Source: Brachycybe producta
Lineage: Eukaryota > Arthropoda > Diplopoda > Playtdesmida > Andrognathidae
Direction: 5' to 3'
Length of the DNA: 64,000 nucleotides
Assembly: GCA_036925085.1 (NCBI GenBank)
Contig: JAUPFP010000034.1
Location: 697,501-761,500 of the forward strand
A model generated the notes under the pieces. That model did no database searches. It was not told the DNA's origin and saw only the letters and a program-made list of their open reading frames with translations. Shown here one piece after another: positions 23,478 to 33,400 of this stretch; positions within the stretch are counted from its first letter, which is position 1; every line of letters starts with the position of its first letter. The position numbers and the translations under genes are program-made.

Positions 23478-26400
23478 ATGGAAAAGATGGATGAAAGTGA
23501 GAAAGAGAACGGTTCATTGAAGGCGGCGACGGACGACGGCAACGTTTGTCACGATGAACTGTTAATTGGAGACGATAATCAAACCGACTGGATCAATGTT
23601 TTCCAACGGGTTGAATCGGACCAAGTGATTTATCAAGCGCGCAAAAAGCGGGCCAAAATGGTCGGGAATTACCTGATGGGAGATCTTTTAGGCGAAGGAT
23701 CTTATGGAAAAGTTAAAGAGGTCCTTGATTCGGACACTCTTTTTAGGCTAGCTGTCAAAATACTACAGAAAAAGAAGCTTAGAAAGATACCGAATGGAGA
23801 ACAAAATGTTCAGAGGTCAATATAAATTTCACGTTTATGTCATTTTATACCTAATTTTTAATGCGTTTTTATGTCATTTTCAGCCGCAATAATCGTTTTA
23901 AATAGATTTGAAGGTGAATTTCATCGTGAAATATTTTTTTAAAAATAGGTCAATAACGTATAAAAATTGTCGGAAGTTATCTGAATCGGATGTGGTTCTG
24001 TTTAAAATACAGAAACTGATAAAAATTGATTGAATCTCAATAAAATTTATTTAGAAAAGGCAAGAAATTGAGATAAAATTGCAAAAAAACAAATCTACAA
24101 ATCTGCAAACATTGCAAGATATACCGGTATGTAAAGGAATTCTAATAAGTCTGCATAGATTTGCAATACATAGGGAGCTGAAACTGGCGATAATACTATT
24201 TTTTTCTCGCAAGATTCCCCCCCGTGTAAGAAATAAGTCAAGTATCGCAACAACAAAAAACGAATATCAGTGCTTTCTGTAAGACGGTGTGTGCAAGAAT
24301 CCACTTCGCGTTTTGCAACACATTGGCAATTGCAATTAATTCAAAGACACATTGTAATGAATCTTGCTTTAAATATTGCCAATGGGTTAAGTGAAGATCT
24401 CACTAGTTATTTTTACAACAAGATTTACTGCAATATCATGTGCAAAATATCTTACAAAAGCTGCCATTACTTTTATCACACTGGCAATAATTATTTGCAA
24501 TTTTACAGTTTTATTTATTGTATGAGCCATGCTTGAATTTTAGTTGTGATTTGTAGTGAAACATTAGCAATAAGAATTGATTGCAGAGAAAATTGAAGCG
24601 AATCTTGTAAAAATATCCGGTTAAGATTGCCGCTTTTTTTAAGAATTTTTATAAATTTATGAAATTTTTGCGTTTTAGGAATTCTATCTGAAATAAAAAA
24701 AAATTTAAAAATGTGTTTAGAAACTAATTAATTTGTTTTAATTACTAATATTTATTTTTGTTTTTAGGGAAATAAGGTTATTGAGGCATCTAAATCATCG
24801 CAATGTTATCAGACTTATTGAAGTCATTTATAATGAAGAGAAACAAAAGATGTAATCGTTCACATTTTATGCCCAAAAAAAGAAAAATTTGTTTATTACT
24901 TTGCGCCTAATGTCTATCTAACAGGTATATGGTAATGGAATACTGTGTTAGTGGACTGCAGGAGCTGCTGGAAAGCGTACCGGAGAAGAAGTTTCCAATT
25001 TGGCAAGCTCACGGGTCAGCAGAATACAAATAAAAAGATATGTGGACTCGTTATCTCGTATCTAACGGCGTTTGTTTTTTCTTATAGCTATTTTAGTCAA
25101 CTAACAGATGGTCTCGAATATCTTCATAGCCACGGCATCATTCACAAGGATATAAAACCTGGAAACCTGTTGCTAACGTGTGACGGAACTTTGAAGATAT
25201 CCGATCTCGGCGTTGCCGAGGTTTGTTTACATTTAGATAACTAACTACTCAAGGCAACTAGTCATTTTTCTTATTTGGGGTATGTTTTTCTAGGCTTTAA
25301 ATCAGTTTGCATTGGACGATACTTGTCACACGAGTCAAGGATCACCGGCGTTTCAACCGCCGGAAATTGCAAACGGAGTCGATTCTTTCTCAGGTTTCAA
25401 AGTCGATGTCTGGTCATCTGGGGTCACATTGTAAAGATTTTTGCTTTTGTTTTCGTTTAGCGTTTATTTCAATGTTTTTTGGTTGTTTAGGTTCAATATC
25501 ACAACGGGGAAATATCCGTTCGAAGGCGATAACATTTATAAATTGTACGAAAACATCGGTAAGGGTGTTTTTACGATACCGGACGAACTAGATAGTTTGC
25601 TACAAAATTTAGTACAAGGTCTGTACTAATTTATCGAGCTGTGGCTTTTCGTTCCAATGTTGACGCTTTCGTTTTTTTTTTTGCTTCGTTGACAGGAATG
25701 TTGCAAAAATGTCCACAAGAAAGGTTTACGCTTCAACGAGTGCGACATCACGAGTTAGTTGAGATTTTTTTGTTTATCTTATGAACGTTCACAGACTTGC
25801 GACTTTTTGTGGTCGAGATGGATGGTAAAAATGTGGTTGTAGTTGACGTTATGAACGACCTCAGTTGCCATTCAGACAAAATTAACTCTGAAAAGTAGTA
25901 GTTGTTCCCTAGAGGCACGACAGGTAGTTGGAAAGTTGTTTGTCTGATACAAGAAATGCTGTTGTTGGTGACACGGATTGACCACTGCTCAGACACTGTA
26001 GTCCATCGGTGGTCAAGAAACTGCTTGTACGTACAGGTTTGGATGCTTTTTAATAAGCAATATAGGGTCAACGACAGCCCAGCCAGCAGTCGTTGGCTTC
26101 AAATACTTTTGCCATCCATCTAGACCACTAAAAGTCGCTCGTCTGTGAACAACATAATACTGTCATAAATGTACAGCTCCTATAAAAAAATTATCTAGGC
26201 TGGAGAGTTGTTTTATGATGCATAAACCTTTTTCAGAAATAATATTGCGATAAAATTCAAATTGTTTTCAAAACTAGAATAGTAAAAGATTTATGTTAAG
26301 TTTTTTCATGGAAATATGTTAGAAAATAAAAATATTATAGTTCTTTTAAAAGCATCCGTTTTCCGGGTTGTTTTTTATGTAAATTTCTTTCGAATTTTTC

Positions 26401-27631
26401 AAACTGGCATAAAAACTTATTTTGAAAAATATCAGCATAATATCAACAATTATTCTAGTTCTTAAAACACTAAAAAAAACTTGCGTGAAAACCGTAATTT
26501 TTTTCAAAGCCATCTTAAGGTGGCTTTATATATTAGATATTCATTTTGCTTTTTTCCCCTCCTTACAGCGCCATCTGCAGTGGCTAATGCTATGCTCCAT
26601 AGACGTTTTTGTAAAATTTGAACCCCAAAAACGTCAAGTGGACGTCTTTTGATATTTTTTCGTTAACATTTCATGAAAAACTATTTTCGCCTTTTATCAA
26701 CCTGTCATAAAAAATTGTTTTTAAAGATATCATTATGGAAAAACTTTCAGCATCATCAGAAACTATTCTAGTCTCTAAAATACTGTGAATTTTTTTTTGT
26801 AATGTTTCTCTTAAAAAACGTTCGCTTGAAAAATATAAATTTTTCTCAAACCGCGGCCCGGGGGGGGGGGAGAGACCTACAGTAATATAGAACATATAGC
26901 CACGCAAGCGCGCTATCGGGGGAGACGAAAAACAAAAGATCTACTTGGTGGTTTTTTCACGTACAAAAGTCCACATGCCAGTATGCGAAATGCATTGTCA
27001 AAACTCAAAAGATAAAAACATATTAACAATTGCAATGTGTTCTGGTTTGTGTCTTGAAGTAGCAGAAAAAATTTTTTTTTAATTTTTAGCTGTAAAAGTT
27101 TATTTTAAAAGACGTCGACATGAAAATATTTATAAGTGATTGAGGTACCCTGCTAGTTTCTAAAACACTTCCTTTCTGTTCCTCTTAATTATTCAAAATT
27201 CTGCTCCAGAAAGACAGAATTATCAGAGAGTTTTGTTTTTTAATTTAGTTGGCTTCGCAAAAAACATCCCCGTACGCGCGAATGCGTCGGCATTCCGCCA
27301 TCTTCTACGGGTGACCGTTTTCGAAGTATGACCGTCATTCCGTACCTCGAGGACTTGCACTGTGGCGAAGAGGACGAGGAGATGGACGGTAGTCTCGAGT
27401 TTTTCACTGAACATCAATTGAACGGTAAATAAATTAATTTCTGTGAGACTTTGATATATTAACTGTTCACTTTAACTTCTGTTTTTGGTGTTCTCGATAG
27501 TAGTGGAGCGACAACAGATCGGATCTGTCGAAATGAAACCGCTCGATGCGGATCATAAGTCGTCTTCATGCGAGAAGAAACGTCGAAAAAAGACGACGAG
27601 TTGTATTAATAGTTCTTGTAAACAATCTTGA
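23478..27631 (+). CDS. STK11: Serine/threonine kinase LKB1 (STK11), complete
   Basis: Master kinase that activates AMPK-family kinases, normally in a complex with STRAD and MO25. Exons: 23478-23815, 24768-24851, 24925-25014, 25088-25220, 25294-25430, 25491-25618, 25696-25753, 27249-27424, 27501-27631 (TGA); 424 residues, close to the vertebrate 430s. Visible motifs are the glycine loop GEGSYGKV (72-79), catalytic Lys94, HKDIKPGN (190-197, catalytic Asp192), the LKB1-typical DLG in place of DFG (Asp210), and [10 protein letters not shown] in the activation segment. Exon 8 gives the conserved C-lobe flank [14 protein letters not shown]. The C-terminus is polybasic (KKRRKK) and ends CKQS, a prenylation-type box as in vertebrate LKB1. 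The ATG at 23478 is first in frame; a second lies at codon 4. Confidence 0.97.
25779..26157. mobile_element. TTAA-type inverted-repeat element in STK11 intron 7
   Basis: Left end GTTCACAGACTTGCGACTTT; right end is the inverse of GTTCACAGACGAGCGACTTT. Outer bases are TTAT and ATAA, near the TTAA expected of this family. It starts about 25 bases after the exon 7 donor. Frames inside it are by-products of its inverted structure. Confidence 0.75.
26225..26527. mobile_element. Degenerate family-2 foldback repeat in STK11 intron 7
   Basis: Recognisable by TTTTCAAAACTAGAATAGT in the left half and ATTTTGAAAAATATCAGCAT plus ATTCTAGTTCTTAAAACAC in the right, ending near CATCTTAAGGTGG. Confidence 0.55.
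26660..26835. mobile_element. Partial family-2 repeat in STK11 intron 7
   Basis: Right-half sequence with AAAGATATCATTATGGAAA and CTATTCTAGTCTCTAAAATA. A homopolymer run of G follows near 26860. Confidence 0.5.
27090..27236. mobile_element. Family-2 half-repeat abutting STK11 exon 8
   Basis: GTCGACATGAAAATATTTAT, GCTAGTTTCTAAAACACTTC and CCAGAAAGACAGAATTATC are the family's right half. It stops about 12 bases before the acceptor AG of exon 8 (27247-27248), so part of the branch-point region is probably transposon sequence. Confidence 0.65.
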
Positions 27632-28118
27632 TGATTTTTTGGTCACAATTTAACGATTACGAGACTCGTTTTTTTAAAACTGTATCGAGCTGTGGTGACC
27701 GATCGTCGCTGTTATGCGGTGCCTTTTAGAAATGGGGATCTTAACATCTGTGGAGAGAGGGAGAGTCACCTTGAGTTTAAGGTAAACACGATACAAGGCA
27801 TAAAAACAACATGAAATACGTTTGTTATTGTACCTGTTTCATCGACGACGACAACAAAAGAAAGGAAAACATGTGGTCATAATAAGAATAATATACACTT
27901 TATAAATGTATTCATTCTCCTGTGCGAAATGTTTGTCTTCGTTTATTTAGAAGGATTTAATTGCGTTGCCAACGTTTTAATTTTTTGCTCATATTTTGCA
28001 TACAAAAAAAAAGTATTTAATGAGGTTTGTCCTATTTCAATTGGATGTAATTTCAAATATTTTTTTCTCTCCTGATTTACATTCTTATGCACTGTCTCCA
28101 TTAGATCAAAATAGGAGG

Positions 28119-28894
28119 TTAATTATGTTCACTGACGAGCAACTTTTAGTGGTCGTAACTGAAACCGATCATATGAGTCGTCTTGCCAACGATTTGCAGT
28201 GGAGAAAGTTTCCGCTTTTGGTACTGGGTGGGTCCTGGGTTTGGATACCCGCATGGGGATGTTCTGACTTGAATACTGGACTTGTGTATAGACTGATTTG
28301 ATTGCAACTAGGTTGTGAATTAGTGTGTTTGATTGGACTTGTAACTTGACTGGGCTGATTGTGAATTGACTTGTATGTCCCGCGATCTTGAAAGGGACGC
28401 TATAAATAAGTTACTAAGAACAATAACATCCACTCCTTCGGTTTATTCAACTAGTGTCGGACTTGAATGCCGATTGTAAGACGAAACTCGATGAAAGTTT
28501 AAAAATCGTACAAATAAAAGAACAGAAAGCGGGTGTTTTTATTAATAGAAAATATAAGAAGTTATTTTTTTTTTCAAAATAGCAAAAGAAGTGTAAACAC
28601 GTAGTCAAAAATGAAATTGAACCAAGTGAAATTTTGATTAGTATTTATTATTTTAAAAATTATGCTCACATCTAAATGGGGTGGAGTTTAGGCATTTTTG
28701 CAGTTAATTACTATCGTTAAATACTTCCCGGGCCGTTTTTTTTTCTTCCAGTCCGCCCCTACGTTGTACTACACTAGGTACACTTCCAAACCGCTGGCAG
28801 TTGACTCGAGTTGTCGATTTCGTCTGACACGCCAATCACTTTTTTTTGCAGTCCATCTCGACTATTAAAAGTTGCTCTTCTGTGAACAACTTAA
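28119..28894. mobile_element. TTAA-type element with internal insertion
   Basis: Left end TTAATTATGTTCACTGACG then AGCAACTTTTAGTGG. Right end is the inverse, ending TCTGTGAACAACTTAA. Both ends match the elements at 25779 and 34749. It is about 400 bp longer than its relatives, consistent with a second insertion in the middle. Confidence 0.65.
28190..28440 (+). mobile_element. Possible tRNA-derived SINE
   Basis: GGGTTTGGATACCC (28237-28250) resembles a polymerase III B-box, and a short hairpin GTCCC...GGGAC (28376-28399) lies near a possible 3' end followed by TATAAATAAG. No convincing A-box, so this is tentative. Confidence 0.3.
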
Positions 28895-29649
28895 AATGAA
28901 TTTTCATCTAATGAAAACAGAAGGGTATAAATGAAATATTTTTTTGCCATGTGTTTTATTTTTAGTTTTATTTTTTTATACCAGTGAATTTAAATTAAGT
29001 TTCTTGTTTAGATTTTTTTTCTCTCTCTCTCTCTCTCGTTTAAATCATGAGTCAGGTTTTCACACTCAAAATTTATCACAAAATTGATTCTTGTTTTGTG
29101 ACATAACAGACGTGTTTGTGTGTGCTGTGTTTGTGCATATTAAATTTTAAGACATTTATTATTCGCTTTTGTTTATTATAAAATCTCTGAAGAAGATAAA
29201 AAATGACTTTACAATTTCTTTTATCATTATTTTGTTATTTCAGCTTTGAATCTTGTTAATTTTATTATTCATATTATTAATATAATTATTAGATTTAGTT
29301 TATTTTGATCAATTTTATTTTTTTTAAAGCAGCTCAAACATGACAATAAATGAGTTTATTCTAATAGTTGGAAGATGAAAAGATGTGACATGACGTTAAG
29401 TAACAATTATGGATTAACAGTATATTCGTTTTTGACGATAATATTATAAAGTAATTTTTCATTTAAATCTTCTCTAAAAGTAAATCAAATTAATAAAAAA
29501 GATTTTTTTATTGAATTAAGGATTCATATTTTTGTAGATGAATTTAATCTAGTTTAATGTCTGATTGAATTTATCTATTAATATCTGCAGTTGTGTGGCA
29601 GTTTATCAATTTATGCACTTCATTAGTAAACTCAAAAGTTTGTTTAGGC

Positions 29650-30020
29650 TAAAAGTTTAGACGGTTTATGAACAGCTGATGTTTGAACTTTTAATTATTC
29701 TGGCTGTCACGGGCAAAATTAACAGAACCTAGAAAAATGTTTTAGAAACTAGAAAGGTAGCCGATCAGTCAATTAAGAGTATTTTTAATGTTGATAATGT
29801 GTATCTTTAAAAATAAACCTTTTGAATGAGTTTGAAAATGACACAACGTTAAGCAGGCGATAATCTTTTAATTTTTGTTTAGAAAAAAAAGTTTATTTTG
29901 AAAGATAATCAACATGAAAATACTATTATGAAATTGAGCTACCCTTCTAGTTTCTAAAACAATTTTCAGTTTCTCTTAATTTTGCTCCTGGAAAACAGAA
30001 TAACCGGAGGGTTTCAAAAT
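29650..30020. mobile_element. Foldback repeat, family 2
   Basis: Left half has GAACAGCTGATGTTTGAACT and AGAAACTAGAAAGGTAGCC; right half has GATAATCAACATGAAAATAC and CTTCTAGTTTCTAAAAC. One of the better preserved copies. Confidence 0.75.
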
Positions 30021-30069
30021 CATCAGCCATCACCATTATTAACATAAATTATGCAAAATATGCATTGCA

Positions 30070-30160
30070 TACAGCATTTTAAAAAAACTGACATCACAAC
30101 CATGACGTACTACATTGCATTGTGGTACAAAGGCGATGGCTGTGACGTCATTTTTCTGTA
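30070..30160. repeat. Small palindrome with CRE, upstream of DNAJC25
   Basis: GTACTACATTGCATTGTGGTAC lies at its centre and TGACGTCA at 30143-30150. The core is related to the palindrome at 22285-22405. It sits just upstream of a family-1 MITE. Confidence 0.5.
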
Positions 30161-30174
30161 CTGTTGTAAGCAGA

Positions 30175-30365
30175 ACAGGCAAGCGTGCACAACAAGATAC
30201 AGTCGTTTGCCCCGCCCTTTTATTAGCGTCATACCTAATAACAACCAATTAAAAATTGAAAAGGGCGGGGAATGTGACGTCAGACCAAATATCAAACCAA
30301 TGAGAAGTTGTCGTTCGTCATAAAAGGGCAGGGCAAATGACTATCTTGCTGCGCTTACTTGCCTT
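30175..30365. mobile_element. Family-1 MITE, copy k, in the DNAJC25 promoter position
   Basis: Ends ACAGGCAAGCGTGC and ACTTGCCTT; inner inverted arms share TCGTTTGCCC. It carries GC boxes (30210-30217 and 30263-30270), CCAAT boxes (30245-30249 and 30297-30301) and TGACGTCA (30275-30282). It ends 93 bases before the DNAJC25 ATG. No clear target duplication. Confidence 0.75.
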
Positions 30366-30458
30366 AATCTGCATGATCGTAACGAGAGCATCACGTTGCC
30401 CTCGTTTAAAAGTATAAAGTTGGCGGGAGTTAGTCTACTACTTCCGGTTTTAACCGGC

Positions 30459-33400
30459 ATGGCCGCCGCCGATGTAATTCGTGGTTTACGTGGACGTAGC
30501 CTTGTTTTTACGTTTCTTGCCGTAATTTTTGGTATTCCGACCGTTTCTGCTTTATTGGAAGGGATCTACTGTGGAAAGGAAAACTGTTACGATGGTAATT
30601 TTATTATTTTAACCGATGAAAACGAATTTTGTATTCGTTTTCAGTCGACCCCAGACGATTTCACGTCATCGCATTTCGATATGGATCACATTTCATTGAT
30701 ATTTTATGATAAATTTGTTTAATGCTTTCTTTTTTTTTCTCCAGTTCTTATACTCACCAAAGATGCCACCAAGGTTTGTAGTTTTATTTTATCTTATGAA
30801 ATTGAATAAGATATTTCATACAAATTATAAAAATCTGCCACGATGAATGAAAGTTCTGCATGTGACGTCATCAGTATACTAAGCTCACCTTTGAGAATCT
30901 GGTTCTGTATGAGAATCACCAATCAATCAGTCATTGATTGATTCACTTTTCTACCGGGTATTTTTATATGAGCGTCTGTGAAATATTCACCACAAAGAGT
31001 TGTAAAATGTAAGAGCCAAGGAGGAAAAAAAATTATTATAGCGTATATAAGGCTCATGGTATATTCGCCCTTGTTTAGTTTAGCGTTTATTCAGTTTAGA
31101 TTAAGCTTTATTGGGCAGTTTAGCCCGTGTGCGTTTGATTTGACAGCTAAACACGACAGTGACTAAGCTAATGGATTTTCACAGCTAATGGAACCTTAAA
31201 AGGTTTTCTGATTTTCAGGTTAGCTCATGTCCAGTTTAGCTTTTGTGTAATTTAGCGCTTGTCAAGTTCAGCTATTTGCCTGTTTAGATCTTCATTTAGA
31301 CCTGCCTCATCCTAAGATGAAGCTTGTGACGTCATAGAGATTAACCAAAAGTTTTGTCTCTTTTTAGATTTTCTTGTTGCCATATTAAATTGGGTTAAAA
31401 GTCTAAACTGCTTCTCGAACTTTTGCTATTCTATCTCTCAGAAATAATGACTTTTTTTTAAATAAGCGTTTTATGTCGAATTTGATCAAAAAGAAGTTTA
31501 TTTTTTAAAAAAGTATCAACGGAAAAATACTATTAAATCATTTGACAAATTTTCTAGTTTCTAACACGCTTTCAATTTATAACTAGTTTTTGCTTGTGAA
31601 ACACGAAGAATATCCAAAGTTCAAAAATCAGCTGCTCATTACAAACATCTTAAGACGTTTAGTCTATTAAGCTCTTGCTTTGTAGATCTTGTCGTCATAC
31701 ATTTCGTAAATTCTTTTATCCTTTGTTTGTAAACTAAAGGCGGACATTTCGAAATCGTATCGTCAACTTGCAAAGAAGTATCATCCCGATATGCATCACA
31801 CTGAGGTTTTTTTTTGTATTCTGTTTTTAAATATGACCTATAAAAAAACTAAAAAACGATTAATTTCGATTCAGGATTCTAAGCTAGTGGCTGAAGAGAG
31901 GTTTCGAAGCATAGCAAATGCTTACGAGGTTTTGTTTTCGTGAATTACGTTTTACGAATCTCCAGATGCTGATTTGAGCTATTTATTTAAAGATTCTTCG
32001 AGACGAAGATGCGAGGAAGGATTACGATTATATGTTGGAGAATCCGGACGAGATGTACAGGCATTATTATCGTTACTACCGTCGTACGATGACTCCGAAA
32101 GTTGACGTCAGGATCGTTATCGTTGTTACCATTTCCGTCATTTCAGTTTTTCAGGTCGATTTAATGGACTATGGTTTGGTGGCTTAAGTAAGTGATGGTT
32201 TTAACGTTTGGTTTTTGTTTTTAGTACTTTACTGCGCGTCAACGTTATTCTACCGGGCTCTCTTACTGCACTTCTCAACAGAAATACCGTTTGCAGGTTT
32301 TCTTGGTTTTTGTTATTTTGGAATTAAAACACACATAAATTGGATTTCCTATTTATTTTTATTAGGCTTTGAAGATCGCCAAAGAAAGGGGAATGTTGCG
32401 CGACACAAATGACAATGCAAAAAAAAAATCAAAACGAACCAAGGTTTTAATTATTATTTATCTTTATTTTCATAATGATTCATATTTTGCATTAATTCCA
32501 ACGGTGTTTCTTTTTTTACAATATAAACAAATGAAATATATATATTTGCTTGTGTGTTTCTGAAGCGGCAGTAAAATGAAAACGATTTAAAAGCCTAGAC
32601 AGTCTTAGAGTTTCACGTGACATGAGACACGGGTCAATGTTGTTGTTCAAAAATTGCTCAAATGGTTGTAGCAACCAAACGGCAACTCGAAACGTCATGA
32701 ATTTACCTTAATACCTGAGGAACATATTAAGGAATACAACTAATTTTTCTTAAAACTGAAAGATGATTTTAAAAACTGAGACGTGAGTTGCAAAATTTAC
32801 CTTTTTTAAGTCAATAGTCTTTAACATGGTTCAAGCAAATTTAGCATAATTCAAAATTGTATAAAATAAAACCCCCTTTAAATATTGAAAAAACTGCCGT
32901 TAATACCTGGCCACATCATTCAAGAAGAGATTACAACGTTAATTACTGTTAAAAATTCAACTTAAAGGCACTAAGGAGGCTAGAATTGAGACCATGTTTT
33001 TGGAAAGATCAAATTTCGCTTAACGTATTGCGTCTGGAGTCATGCAGTACGTGCAAACTGAGTTGTCTAAGCTCTTAAGTTTCTTGTAAAACAGCTTAAA
33101 GTGTACCAAGTTTGGTACACTGGTGCTGGTACTTTGGTGTACCTTGTTTGGTTTATTTTTTGAAACCAGTGAAAAAGCCTAAGGATTGTTCACCTGACTA
33201 CTGAAGTTCCTCTCTAAAGCTTTAAAAGATATTTTAAAACTTGGGGGTGGAAAATGAAATGGTGGCAACTTGAGGGGAGCTCGGTCACAACTGTAATTTC
33301 ATTTTGATATCTTTTCTAATAAGTTTTTTATGCAAGTTTGAAATTGACCCAATACTATGCAATAATATATATTTTTTAAAATTTTTGTCTTTAAAAGTTT

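Larger units (their letters stand above)
27632..30174. other. Spacer between STK11 and DNAJC25
   Basis: No gene recognised. It contains a TTAA-type element (28119-28894) with a possible SINE inside, a (CT)n run near 29021-29038, a family-2 foldback repeat (29650-30020) and a CRE-bearing palindrome (30070-30160). The frame at 27996-28301 lies across the transposon and is rejected as a gene. Confidence 0.55.

Noticed and set aside
25748..26123. 107- and 73-residue frames on opposite strands in STK11 intron 7
   Set aside because: They coincide with a TTAA-type inverted-repeat element.
27996..28301. 101-residue plus-strand frame
   Set aside because: It runs from spacer into a TTAA-type transposon end (from 28119) and a possible SINE; no family features.
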